Positions 43,451 through 54,502 of a stretch of 64,000 bases of DNA are shown in pieces. A program made the translations under genes and the position numbers. Origin of the DNA: Scalesia atractyloides (taxonomy: Eukaryota; Streptophyta; Magnoliopsida; Asterales; Asteraceae); contig CAMTDV010000023.1 in assembly GCA_947069175.1 (NCBI GenBank), positions 84,764,391-84,828,390 on the forward strand, read 5' to 3'. How positions within the stretch are numbered: position 1 is the stretch's first letter; every line of letters starts with the position of its first letter. The notes beneath the pieces are model-generated. The model was given only the letters and a program-made list of their open reading frames with translations, had not been told where the DNA came from and made no database searches.

Positions 43451-43600
43451 TTGCTGCCAATGTGAGGCTAATCCACTTGGTACATGCACATGCCTCTTAG
43501 AAGGGAGGTCTCAGGTTCAAACCTAGGCAAAGACGTAGTTTAGATTTATTGGTGTAATTTAGAGGATTATCATTCTGCCGTACAAAAAATAAATAAATAA
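43451..43600 (+). mobile_element. tRNA-derived SINE, 150 bp
   Basis: A tRNA-like head (GGCTAATCCACTTGGTACATG, then AGGTCTCAGGTTCAAACCTAGG with box B GGTTCAAACC) is followed by a short body and an AAATAAATAAATAA tail. A perfect 9-bp duplication ACTTGATGA flanks it (43442-43450, 43601-43609). Confidence 0.88.
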
Positions 43601-43694
43601 ACTTGATGACGGCTTCATCCCATTTAGCTCTACAGTATACTCTCTAACTGTCTTGACATAGATTAGATACACATGTATGTTGATACTAATCTTG

Positions 43695-43973
43695 GTTTTA
43701 AAAAGTTTGCATTGGCCCAAGGCGCACTTAGGAACAGGGATGTGCGCTTATGATTGCTTGAGGCGTCGAACATACATGAGGCGTAGGTCAAAATGCTAAT
43801 GATGACTGCACATCGGATGTGCCTCTTGTACATGATCAGATTTTCAATGCGCATGCCACTTGTACATGGGCAGATTTTGTGCAACTAGAGGTTTGTACAG
43901 ATAGCTAATTAGGTTGTATATAGAGGTTTCTTTATATCTAAAATTTGGGTATGTGACGATAGAACCCTATAAC

Positions 43974-44027
<54 letters not shown>

Positions 44028-45535
44028 ATAAACACATTTCCTCTCGCGTTCGTACATGATGTGTGAGCCTTTGCTTTGCACCTTGTGCCCCGGCTCCAAG
44101 TGGTATACATGATGCATTCAAGTAGGGATATTAAACCAAACAGCAATCATAGAAACAAAATCTAGATCATAAACTACCTGAAAATGTTCTTTAAAACTAA
44201 ATGATAGGAGTCTAATCTAGAATGGTTTAATCTGCAAATGTCTTACGAGTTGAATTAACAATCTGTTTCAGCTCAAAACACGTAGATGTACCGGCTGCAA
44301 ATGCAATGGAATAGTTTCTGTTCACCACTTTAGTCTACATGTAAATCAAGATCGAATGAATGCAGAAGAGGGTTTCGACCAATATAGCTATGAATGGGTC
44401 AATTTGGTATAGTTATATTGTTTATCGCCAGTAGGTTAACTGTGTCAAATTATCGAAAAAATTAGCTAAAAAGGAAACGGGTCAAATGGATTGGAAGAAG
44501 TTGCCCAAAGTGCATTTTTGTTGCTTATACCCTCATAAATTATTATATTAGCAGAAAGAAGTTTATTGTGACAACATAGTTTAACAATTAACATATATAC
44601 TGCCGACCGGTTTCACCCGTTAAACCCGACAATTTTCTCACATCAAGATTGTAGTCGATGATAACTAAATTCAAAAACTTAAGAACTCACAATTTTTACC
44701 CATAATTCACAAGTAACAACCAGGGGCAGATCTAGGTTAAGACCAACGGGTTCCCACGAACCCACTAAGTTTCAAATTTTTAGTTGAAATGTTAATAGAA
44801 AATTTGGGATGAATCGATAAAAACTATCTGGGATGAACCCATTAGCGAGCACCCATTTCTGAAACGAGCAAACCACGAAAATAGATCCCCAAAATTCCCT
44901 TCGTCACGTGTTACATGTTTTAACTTCTAATGACCATGTTTTTTTATTATTGTATCGTATTTTCATTATGTGATGAACTTAACTCGACCCAAACCGTCGA
45001 ACTGACCCGGAATTTTTCACATCGAGTCTTATGATATTGGAGTATCTAAAAACAATGAACCCACTGAAAAAATTTCATGGATCCGCCACCGGTAACAACA
45101 CTTGTAAGTCATCCATAGGCAGTTCATCTACTGAGGAGGTAACACCCCAAAATGGTATGCTTTAGAGAAAATGATAACGTTCTCGTTGCCAATACGGTTT
45201 GGAAAGAATGATGACGTTCCAGTTCGGTCAATATGTCTTGAGGGAGCATGTTAATAACTTGGGGACCACCGATAACAAACTAACCACGCTTGATCGACCA
45301 AGTAACAATATATGACTCGGATGGGGGGACCACATGCCATGTCACCATAATCGATTTATGCCTCTCAACAATATACATTGTCATTTAAGGGTCTCGGTAA
45401 GATTAGATGATAATCATTAATCTTACTCTCACTCTACCCTATTTTGACCAAATATTCACCCAAGACGCGCTATCATCCCCTAATGCATTTTTCTCAGCGC
45501 CTCACGCATAAGGCGCGCCTTTTTAAACCTAGACA
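43695..45535. mobile_element. Possible TIR element of ~1.84 kb with GGCGC-rich ends
   Basis: GGTTTTAAAAAGTTTGC...CCCAAGGCGCAC at the left and GCGCCTCACGCATAAGGCGC...CTTTTTAAACC at the right are approximate inverted repeats. The inside has an (AT)n run at about 43978-44020 and the hAT MITE at 44721-45091. No transposase is seen, and I could not find a target duplication. Confidence 0.4.
44721..45091. mobile_element. hAT-type MITE, 371 bp
   Basis: Ends CAGGGGCAGATCTAGG and CATGGATCCGCCACCG (inverted CGGTGGCGGATCCATG) with a perfect 8-bp duplication GTAACAAC (44713-44720, 45092-45099). This is the same target octamer as the unrelated-length MITE at 28118-28236. Confidence 0.9.
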
Positions 45536-46080
45536 ACGATGACAGCTAACAGATGATTATGACAAATATCACAACTAAACTCATCCTACAAATCTCAAAT
45601 TTCTTATTCCATAATAAAAACCAAATTGATGATGTCATATTCATATTCTTTTATGGTAATCATATACTAAAGACAGTATTAAAAAAATAAAAATATATAT
45701 ATGTACATACTGTAACATTAAAAAAATAGATATGTACATACTTTAACATGAAAATAGTTTAAACAAATCAGAACCCTAAAGGGCTAAACTGATGGTATAC
45801 TAGAGAAAGAAAAATCTTTATGACCTTTGTAAGCATAATAGTTTTTCCCGCCCGTGTTGCGGGGCATTAAACCAAATATTTATCTCTGAATATAAATGTA
45901 TGTCTGTGTTTCGGTTACTTATACATATTACTCATAACAATATATCAAAAAAAAAATTACATCGCGTCTACCAAGTAAAAGAAAACGTTACCATACTTTT
46001 GGCAAACAAAAAAAATAAAACGATGGAAAAACTATTAGGAGCAAAATTGTAATTTTTCAGGACAAATAGCGTGTGTGAGG
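45536..46080. other. Intergenic sequence with CCCGCCCGTGTTGCGGGGC palindrome
   Basis: Near 45847-45866 a GC-rich near-palindrome stands in AT-rich sequence, similar to the GTGTTGCG phrases at 38860-39750. No gene. Confidence 0.4.
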
Positions 46081-46690
46081 CAGTGGCATGGCACGAATAA
46101 AAATTACACCGAGTCAACCAATTAAAATAAAACACTACTGTATTTTTGTCAAAGAAAAAAAACGAAAACGATCGCATGACTATAAGTTTACACTGAGGGC
46201 AAATTCGTAATTTGACAAGGGAAAAAACAAAAACAATGGCAAAATTATAAATTTGAACTGAGATCAAAATTGTAATTTAGCTGGGAAGGAAAAAAAACAA
46301 CAACTAGTAGCAAAACTGTAAATTTAGAAAGGGCAAAAACGTAAATAAGCTGGACCAATGGGAAGTGCCAGGCTGCCTGACACTATTCCCCCAGCTTGTG
46401 GCACGAATAAAAATTACACCAAGTCAACCAATTAAATAAAACACTACCACCGTTTTGTAAAAAAAACGGATGACGTGACTGTAATTTTACACTGGGGGCA
46501 AAATCGTAATTTGACCGGCAAAACAAACAAAAACTATGGGAAAATGTAAATTCAAATTGAGGGAAAAATTGTAATTTGGTGGAGAGAAAAAAAAAACAAA
46601 ACTGTACATTTAAACGGGTAAAATTGTAATTTTAAACTGAGGGCAAATTGTAACTTTTAGTTGAGAGCAAAAGCTTACTTTTATTTTTAA
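46080..46690. repeat. Two diverged ~300-bp direct repeats
   Basis: GCACGAATAAAAATTACACC.AGTCAACCAATTAAA starts at 46092 and again at 46399, and the following phrases (TAAAACACTAC, GACTATAAGTTTACACTG.GGGCAAA, AAATTGTAATTT) recur in order. Many AAATTGTAATTT-type phrases give the region a monotonous texture. Confidence 0.75.
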
Positions 46691-47004
46691 CTAGGGTTAA
46701 AAACGTAATTTTGAAATCATAATTTTAAAGCAGAGTTAAAATTGTAAATTTGATTGGACAAATGAGGGAGTGTCAGCTCCCTGACACTATTCCCCCATTT
46801 GGTAGGTGTATATATACTATTCCCCCATTTGGTAAATGTATATATAACTAGGGTTAAAAACGTAATTTTGAAATCATAATTTTAAAGCAGAGTTAAAATT
46901 GTAAATTTGATTGGACAAATGAGGGAGTGTCAGCTCCCTGACACTATTCCCCCATTTGGTAAGTGTATATATACTATTCCCCCATTTGGTAAATGTATAT
47001 ATAG
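46691..47004. repeat. 157-bp tandem duplication, nearly identical
   Basis: 46691-46847 and 46848-47004 differ by one visible base (GGTAGGTGTA versus GGTAAGTGTA). Each unit itself holds two copies of CTATTCCCCCATTTGGTAA. The low divergence marks a recent event. Confidence 0.93.
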
Positions 47005-47164
47005 TAAATTAATAAATAAATACATAAGGAATTTGTGTATAGTAAAACCCGGGTATAAAGAACACTGCCCCCAACATCACATGAAAAGCCTAATATGCCA
47101 AAATTTCAGTAAAAATGAATTCTAGGGTTTCAGTTCAGTGCCTAAAGGTGATAATGATGAGAAA

Positions 47165-47765
47165 TTTCGGACAAAATACCTGTACTGTACCTCCAAAGAT
47201 ATACGGTACGACAATCGGTTTTGAAATTAGTTTAATTTCAGTATTTGTACTATGTGGTACGATACTGGTTCAATATTTTTAATGGTACTCTGTGGTACCA
47301 TATGGTTCAGGACTTTTAATGGTATTGCACTATACCAATACCGACCGAACTTATAAACATAACGGTATTGTATTCGGTTTTGGTTTTAGCTTAATTTCGG
47401 AATAGGTACTTTATACTGGTTCAATACTTATACGGTAGCGTACCATATCGGTACCGACCGAACATATGAACCGGATGATATCTTATTCGGTTTGGGTTTT
47501 AGCTAAAATTTGATGTTGTTACTATGCGGTATGGTATTTGTTCGGGACTTTTAGCTGTACCGTTTATGATACTAACCGAGCATTTGAACATAATGATGCG
47601 GCAATTGATTTGAATTTAACTTAATTATGGTATCAAGTATTATGCGGTACGATGCTTGTTCGAGACTTTTTAACGGTACCGACCAAACATATGAATAAAA
47701 TGGTATGGTATTCAGTTTTCGTTTTAGCGAAATTTAGATATTGGTACTATGTGTTATTGTAGTAC
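47165..47765. repeat. Degenerate ~110-bp repeats rich in GGTAC
   Basis: About five units share TTTTAGCTTAATTTCGG, GGTACTATGTGGTACGATACTGG and ACCGACCGAACATATGAA. It is non-coding; similar texture is seen briefly at 16995-17115. Confidence 0.7.
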
Positions 47766-48091
47766 CTATCTCAGATCCTCATCTCCTGCTTTTGTAAATA
47801 AATAAATAAAATAAAATAAGCAATAGCCATCCCAATCTTTTATAAGTCCCCAACCAACTTCATTGATATTTTCTTAGAGTTGTATAGTCAAATAAACTTT
47901 ATATGCATGTATATATACTTAGCTGGTCGTCCATAGGTGTCATATAAGTTTCATTGCTACCCTCTAGTAAAGATACATGAAGAATCTGTGTTATGTGAGT
48001 TGTATTGTGGTAAAAGGCTGTATACCTTCCAAGGTATACACCCGTATACTTATCTCAATGTATATGCCTCTATGGATTAACTTCTTTGTCC
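47766..48091. other. AT-rich spacer
   Basis: No feature recognised. Confidence 0.4.
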
Positions 48092-48096
48092 TATAT

Positions 48097-48400
48097 TGTC
48101 ACACCCTAACTGATAGCTGATACATCAGAGTGAGACAAACGAGATTGCTCGAGACTTCATAACACTATTGTGACATTATTTAATTCAAACCGATTTCATT
48201 CATGAATAAAATTGTCAAGTACGTCACAAGAAATCAAAGTACAACAATTGGAAAACTCAAAGTACAACAAAACTCAATAACAATACAATAATAAAATCTA
48301 GTAATTCTAGATACGTTTCTAAGTCGTCCCTACTAGATTTCGTCAATATCAACATCATCAACCTGCAACATGTTTAAAAGTATAGTTCAACACATAAGGC
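48097..48400 (-). mobile_element. 3' LTR remnant of the Ty3 element
   Basis: It starts TGTCACACCC and aligns with 54503-54772 over its length: CGAGATTGCTCGAGACTTCA, CACAAGAAATCAAAGTACAA, TCGTCCCTACTAGATTTCGT and CATGTTTAAAAGT all recur. It then stops abruptly at CACATAAGGC, where integrase sequence begins. The missing part is the U3 side. Confidence 0.92.
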
Positions 48401-48602
48401 GAACAACACTTGCGACCATACAATGCCTCGAAATAGGTGAACGGCACTTGCGACCATACAAGGTCTCGAAAGGTGCCATTTGAATACTGGCGTGATGACC
48501 GTTATTGTACGAGAATTCGATCAAAGGCAAGTGCATATCTTAATTGCCACCAAAATCGATTACACAAGAACGAAGCATATTCTCTAGAGGTTGGATAGTA
48601 CG
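48401..48602 (-). pseudogene. Integrase C-terminal core fragment
   Basis: Minus-strand phrases ENMLRSCVIDFGGN and LPLIEFSYNNGHHAS, with FETLYGR-like codons near 48430, belong to the end of the Ty3 integrase core. A near repeat of GGCACTTGCGACCATACAA is present. The fragment is cut off by the LTR junction at 48400 and by the solo LTR at 48603. Confidence 0.8.
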
Positions 48603-49728
48603 TGAAGAAGCACCAGTTGAACCTAGGGTATCCGGGGATATATAAATTACAACAAGGGCGCCTCTGCATAAAGGGTTGTCCCTTCACTTCTCTCTTTGGG
48701 GTGAACTCACTCAAGCTGATCTGCAAAACTAGTAACGCCGTTAGTCTCGCCACGGGGAAAATGGTGGTTTTCTCCGTGACCACACTCCGGCGTGAGAACA
48801 AGTACTTGAGGATTGTAAGTAAGGTAACAAGTGGTTGGTAAGTGATTAGGTATGTCTGGGTTAGTATATCTTTTTTACCTGGAGATCCGATACTTATTTA
48901 TAGCCGAAAATGCATGTGCTCAGGAGGTGGGCAGGTGGGCCTTGGACCCGGCCCATACAGCTAGAAACATCCGTTTTGTCCTTTTGTATCAGACATTAAA
49001 TGCTCCCTGCAGGAGAATTAATGTCCTCTGTTAGGAGGTGCGTTTTGTCGGATGTTGAGTGGTGCCACGTGTAAAGGTAGCCGTCCCTGGTGTCCGACCT
49101 GCTGCCAGCCGAAAGTGGAGAAGGTGGAACAATCACTGGCAGAGATATGGTTGGTGTACAGTCTGACATCTGCATTACTGCTCATGCGACACTTTCACAC
49201 GCAACCTGCCGAGCAACCCTTGGTCACAGTTCTGCCACTCTGTACCCTTGAGTATGGTCAACACCTCTTAGTGCTTACCCCTTTTGCGAGGCTGTCAGCG
49301 TTTTTCCCACCAGCTCAGGGTGTCAAGGGTATATGCTTTTGTCCCAAGACTATGAGGTGCTCTCATGTGTGTCTTGTCCTTGCAAGGTTTTAGGATTTAT
49401 GGCTTAGAGGGTTGTTGTTCAGCGCAGGGTCTAGTAGCCTGCGCACATAAGTCTAACTTACCGTTGTGCCAAGTACACAAGGCTCGTTGTGTGACTCGTG
49501 TTGGTGTTGGTTTAATTCCCCGCTGTGTTGAGTGCGCAAGGTTCATTGTTTGACCTGATTGTATTGGTCTAATTACTGTTGCGCTGAGTGCCCAAGGTTC
49601 ATTGTATGACCTCTTGGTATTAAGGAAAGCGCACCACTTCATGTTGCATGCGAGGTTATCCTTGTAAAATGTAATTGAGGGTATGGTTCCTTGCGCAGGC
49701 GCAGGGTTTTTGGTTCCATACCCCTCCA
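48603..49728 (-). mobile_element. Solo LTR (1126 bp) inserted in integrase
   Basis: Plus-strand ends are TGAAGAAGCACC and CATACCCCTCCA, flanked by a perfect 5-bp duplication GTACG (48598-48602, 49729-49733). The integrase codons continue across it. The minus strand has CTATAAATA at about 48897-48905 followed by a leader with a GGAGTGTGGTCACGG phrase, so the LTR is probably minus-oriented. Short open frames in it are accidental. Confidence 0.87.
49458..49629. repeat. Three ~57-bp repeats in the solo LTR
   Basis: Units with GTTG(T/C)GC..AGTGC.CAAGG.TC.TTGT.TGAC recur at about 49458, 49515 and 49573. Confidence 0.8.
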
Positions 49729-49733
49729 GTACG

Positions 49734-50191
49734 CTTGGTTTGACCGTCGAATTGAGGATGGAAAGCGGTACTAAGATTAAGATGAGTACCAAGAGCTTTA
49801 TGAAAGGTTTGACAGAGACGCGAGGTGAGACGACCATCCCGGTCAGAAATGATGTCAATGGGGATACCATGACGAAAATGACTTCATCCGTGTAGATACG
49901 AGCCCATTTCTCGACTTTGTAGTCTTCACGTATGGGGAGGAAGTGAACGGATTTGGTTAAACGGTCAATGATTACCCAAATACTATCATGACCACACGAA
50001 GTACGAGGGAGTTTAGTAATGAAATCCATAGCTATGCTCTCCCATTTCTAGACATGGATTTCTGGTTGTTCGAGTAAGCTAGAGGAACGTTGATGTTCGA
50101 CCTTTACCTTGGAACAAGTAAGGCATTTCGAAACATAGGAGGCGATATCTTTCTTCATACCAGGCCACTAGTAAGACGTACGAAGGTCTTG
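49734..50191 (-). pseudogene. Integrase N-terminal zinc-binding and core region
   Basis: MDFITKLPRTSCGHDSIWVI and DRLTKSVHFLPIREDY (49890-50029) are the start of the Ty3 integrase core, with the first catalytic aspartate in the VIIDRLTK motif. Frames shift near 49880. The HHCC-type zinc-binding segment lies at about 50050-50200 (HPGTDKM, then KCLTC-like codons), also broken. Confidence 0.82.
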
Positions 50192-51189
50192 TTACATCTT
50201 ATCAGTGCCAGGATGAATAGAATATCGGGATTTGTGAGCTTCTTGCATCAAGAAGTCATGAAGGTTGTCACAATTTGGAATCCAGGCACGATCGAGATAG
50301 TAAAGGATACCATCAGGTTTGGATACGAGTTGATCTTCAGCACTAGACTTCATCTCGTTGTACATGGTGTTCTTGTTAACGGACGAGTATTGAGAATCAC
50401 GAATGCGTTCGCGAAGATTATTCAAAATTTGAAAACAACAAATACTCTTCACATGAGTTTTACGACTAAGAGCATTGGCCAAGACGTTCGCCTTACAAGG
50501 ATGGTAGCGAATCTCGCAATCGTAGTCGTTGAGCAACTCCACCCATCGACATTGAAGCATGTTGAGTACCTTTTGGTCAAAGATGTGTTGAAGGATCTTA
50601 CGGTCGGTGAGGACCACACACTTAGTACCATAAAGGTAGTGTCGCCAAATCTTTAACGCAAAAACAATTGCACCAAGTTCAAGATCGTGGGTAGTGTAGT
50701 TTTTCTCATGGATTTTGAGTTGTCTCGAAGCGTACGCAATAACCTTGTCTCGTTGCATGAGGCCACAACTAAGACCTTGATTAGAGGCATCGCAATACGC
50801 GAAGAAATCGTCATTACCACCAGGAAGAGCTAGGATAGGAGCATTGCAAAGCATGTCCTTGAGCGTTTGAGAAAACTCCTCTTGTTCGGAACCCCAAACA
50901 AAAGGTTTATCCTTTTGAGTTACGGAGGTGAGAGGGACAACGATCTTTGAAAAGTTGGAGATAATCGACGATAATAACCCACTAATCCAAGGAATGGACG
51001 AATTTCAGATGGAGACTTTGGTGCAATCTAGTTCTTGACAGCTTCGATTTTGGCAGGATCCACGTGTATGCCTTTCTTGTTCACAACGTGCCCGAGAAAT
51101 TGAACTTCTTTTAATGAAAATTCACACTTAGAGAATTTGGCGTATAGTCGTTCACCACGTAGAAGTTCGAGGATAAGACGCAAGTGTCG
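50192..51189 (-). pseudogene. RNase H and RT connection region
   Basis: A long open stretch (50192-50854) encodes FFAYCDASNQGLSCGLMQ, DKVIAYASRQLK, NYTTHDLELGAIVFALKIWR, YLYGTKC and DHKILQHIF-like VLTDRKILQHIF, ending in an integrase zinc-binding start. YCDAS, the LELGAIV glutamate and the TDRK aspartate are the RNase H catalytic positions. Upstream (50855-51189) are KCEFSL-type and FLGLVGYYR-like codons of the RT connection with frame changes. Confidence 0.87.
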
Positions 51190-51600
51190 TTCGTGCTAAT
51201 CTTACGTCTTAGAGTGGATGAGAATATCGTCTATGAACATGATCACAAAGCGATCCAAGTATAACTTACACACCCGATTCATCAAGTCCATGAAGACCGC
51301 GTGTGTATTGGTTAATTTGAATGGCGTGACTCATAGTTGATGATAACCGGAACGAAGGTCGATTTTTGAAAAGCAAGTCGCGCCTTGAAGTTGATCGAAG
51401 AGATCATCAATGCGAGGAAGTGGATATCAGTTTTTGACTGTAAGCTTGTTGAGCTCAAGATAGTCAATGCACATCTGAAAGGTTCCATCTTCCTTTTTGA
51501 CAAACAGAACGGAAGCGCCCCAGGAGAAGTACTAGGGCGTATAAAGCCTTTATCAAGAAGTTCTTGAAGTTGGCTAGATAGCTCTTGAATTTCCGAGGGT
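51190..51600 (-). pseudogene. Reverse transcriptase core with stop and deletion
   Basis: FVIMFIDDIL (about 51225-51255) keeps the catalytic aspartates and CIDYLELNKLTVKN is readable near 51430-51480. An in-frame TGA at 51427-51429 replaces the arginine before YPLPRID. Between GYHQL and the LTN..AVFMDLMNRV motif a segment is deleted and another stop appears. The enzyme cannot be functional. Confidence 0.88.
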
Positions 51601-52200
51601 GCTAGACGGTATGGAGACTTTGCAACAGGCGTTGCGGCAGGAATGAGATCGATACGAAATCAACAGAACGAGGAGGAGGTCCAGGTAGATCCTCAGGGAA
51701 GACATCAGGAAAATTGCAAACAATAGGAACATCACTCAGGCGTGGACCCTTATCCTTCTTTTCCACAACGTGGGCAAGAAAGGCGAAGTACTCCTTGCGT
51801 AAGTACTTGTTTGCTTGAATACATGACATGAGCTTAAGATCCTTCAAAGGTTTCTCGTCACAGACTTGTAAAGAATCACCGGTTGAAAGAGGAAGACGAA
51901 TAAACTTTTCAGAACAAACGACCTCGGCACGAACTTGCCTAAGCCAATCCATGCCTATTATGATGTCGAAGCTACCTATTTGCATGGGTATGAGATCGAT
52001 TGAAAACGTATGATCGTTAAGATTTAATGAACACTTAGAAAGGACAGAATCGACAGTGACAGACTTACCATTAGCGACTTCAACTGCGAATGGTTTGGGC
52101 AACTTAGAACATCTACACTTTAACAAAGGTTCGAATTCAACTGATACAAAACTTTTATCCGTGCCAGTATCAAATAAACACGAAGCATAGACATTGTTAA
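51601..52200 (-). pseudogene. Aspartic protease region, active site intact
   Basis: CLFDTGTDKSFVS (about 52140-52180) has an intact D-T-G catalytic triad, followed by LKCRCSKLPKPF, SFDIIIGMDWL and a linker ending PDVFPEDLPGPP before RT. The stretch 51602-52126 is open; the active-site segment is in another frame. Confidence 0.85.
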
Positions 52201-52439
52201 CGAGAAACTTACCATTGACGACGTCGTTGGCATTCTGGGCTTAAGCTGCAGTGATGACAAAGGCTCTACCACACGCTTGTTGCTACTGCCGCTGGTTGTT
52301 GTTGATGCGTTGTGGGCAAACGTTAGCGAGGTGATTAGGATCACCACACTTGAAACAGGCTCGACCAGTGGCTGCTTGAGGTTGGGCTTGGTTTGGTGCG
52401 GGGTTTTGGGTTATTGCAACGATTTGGTTCTAGTTGGCT

Positions 52440-52520
52440 AGTGGCTTTGGGCTGCTACGACATTGGTTGGCAAAATGCCCACACCTATTGCAATTCGTGC
52501 ATAGGTGGCATGGTGTATGG
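52440..52520 (-). pseudogene. gag zinc knuckle
   Basis: The minus strand encodes CTNCNRCGHFANQC, a perfect C-x2-C-x4-H-x4-C nucleocapsid knuckle. A second C-x2-C..H..C-like motif (GDPNHLANVC codons) lies near 52310-52350. Confidence 0.8.
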
Positions 52521-52739
52521 GCAGGATGATGGTATTGGCATGTCTTACACTAGGGATGAGTCCCAATGTATGCCTTCTTGGTAGGCTCAGGGTTGGTTGG
52601 TGCAAGTTGTTGGACAGGTTGAGGGTTTGGCGGAGTGACTACCGCATAGTTTTGGCTTGAAGCCTTCCGCTTCTTGCCCTTATAGTTGTTCCTTGGTGGC
52701 TTGGATGGTGTGGGTTCATCGATGGTATCGGTGGTGGCT

Positions 52740-53504
52740 TGGTGAGCATTCTTTGATGAAACCTTGTCAGAGGTTCAATGAAGAACATAATTGTTATTGA
52801 GTTTGGCAGCCAAGCGGTAGGTGTCCTCGAGGGTTTTGGGTGAGGCGGACTCCACGAGGTTCATAATTGAGGGTGGGAGGCATCGAATGTACTTTGCGAT
52901 AGCCTTGTCAACGATGTCGACTTGGCTAGTGCAAATCGCACTCAGTTGCCTAAAGCGGGCTATGAGGCCAGTGTTGTCATTCCGCACTTGCTTCAGATTC
53001 CAAAACTCATTCTCGAGCTTCTGATGCTCGTGCGGGGGCAAAACTCATCTTCCATCAACTTCTTGAGGTCGGCCCAAGGGTGGGCATGAGCGACTTCGTT
53101 TCCACCAGCGTTATGCTCGGAGGTACACCAATCAAGGGCTCTTGATCGGAAAACACCCATTGCGTTGATGGTATGCAGGTGGTCAAGGCAACACTTTGAA
53201 GGAACGTCACTTCAATGGCATCAAACCATTGAAGCATTTTAGTGGCACCCTCTTCACCAGTGAAGGGTAAGGGGTTACAAGAACAAATTTGCTTGAAAGT
53301 AAACATCGACTTAGGCATTTTCACCTAGGAGTCGACAGAGGCATGGGGTGATTCGGTGTTTGGTGGAGGTTGGATTTTGCTGACGATGTCAGGGATGACC
53401 TTAGCCATTTGTTTCGCCATAAACTTCATACAATCCTTCTTGGACATCGAGTCGGAGTTGGACTTCGACTTCTTCCTTCCGTTTGAATTTTGCGAAGAAG
53501 ACAT
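52740..53504 (-). pseudogene. gag of the right Ty3 element
   Basis: The start codon at 53502-53504 gives MSSSQNSNGRKKSKS and an N-terminal part ending AKQMAKVIPDIVSKI. An in-frame TAG at 53325-53327 interrupts it, after which CNPLPFTGEEGATKMLQWFD and EVTFLQS continue. The capsid end (HEHQKLENEFWNLKQ, ARFRQLSAICTSQ, KYIRCLPPSI, TLEDTYRLAAKLNN) is in a different frame at 52775-53041. The IPDIV end of the N-terminal motif is shared with the gag fragment at 62943. Confidence 0.88.
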
Positions 53505-54485
53505 CCAGGTGATCGAAAATAGAGGAAAAGATGAGGCTTGATCATAATGTGGTTATAAAAGTCATGTTTGTTTTTACATGTTTGAGCATGTAAGTATCAC
53601 ATAACACATATGAGTGCATATAGATGGCAAAACAATAACAAGTATTCTATAAGCATAAACACGCATGAATGTGTAAAGGAGTATAAATTTAATTGGTTCA
53701 CGAGAACTATTAATGTTTTTTTATTGCGAGAGACGTACGAATTGTGCATCGGTTTTGAAATGAATGAGGTAGCAAGTACTAAAATACATAGAAATTGAGA
53801 ACAAAAAATAGAGGCTTGATAAAATATTGGAGTGTTTGGGTTGAGAAACTTCTACTAATCCAAAGTGAATCGTAAGTCCTTTCAAATTAGGGAGACATGC
53901 TTTGGCCTAATAGATAAAATACTCTCACCGAGGAGCGGTTAACGGTACTTTACCCTTCCAGTTACTACATGTCCCTAATTGATTGGAAATTCAAAACTTT
54001 GGCGAGATTGAAAAATCTAGGAGTGGGAGTAATTGACAAGATGCGGGTTTCACCCCTAACTTGACAACCTCGTACCCTAAGTATGGTTACCTCTTACTAT
54101 ATAAGGAGCAAATTCCGACTCGTTAGTAAGATCCATTAAAGTATGAAATGGAAGTTTTCCATCAAGATGTGGATATCACTCCTAACTTGATGGCGTAACT
54201 TCTTGTAAAATTGAATATGCGGAATAAGGGATTCCACCAAAAATTGTGGGCCATAGGGCCTATCTTGATGCAAATCGCCTCGTTGGTGAAGTATGAGTGT
54301 TTTCATATCTTCAAGTGTATATTGTGGTTGCCTTAGGAAAGGCATGTATATTTAAGATGAAATGAATATATAAGGAGCAAAATGGGGAGAATAATATGTT
54401 AAGAAAGAATCAAGAATGGTCAAGTTGGTCACTTAAACTATAGACTAGGTCGAACATGGAAATTCTATTTAATTCCCTATAGTTA
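53505..54485 (-). other. Leader between primer site and gag
   Basis: Untranslated ~980-base leader. It contains CATGTAGTAACTGGAAGGGT and TATTAGGCCAAAGCATG (minus strand, about 53900-53970), also found in the leader of the plus-strand element at 62440-62590. Short frames in it are not genes. Confidence 0.75.
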
Positions 54486-54499
54486 TGGCTCTGATACCA
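54486..54499 (-). other. Primer-binding site (initiator tRNA-Met type)
   Basis: TGGTATCAGAGCCA on the minus strand, three bases from the LTR start at 54503. Confidence 0.93.
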
Positions 54500-54502
54500 A
54501 TC

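Noticed and set aside
48602..49553. Several open frames (60-113 residues) on the plus strand
   Set aside because: They lie within the solo LTR at 48603-49728, overlap one another in different frames and have no domain.
49397..49720. C-terminal half of the 210-residue minus-strand frame as integrase
   Set aside because: After about 49735 the frame runs into the inserted solo LTR. The residues there are LTR translation, not integrase.
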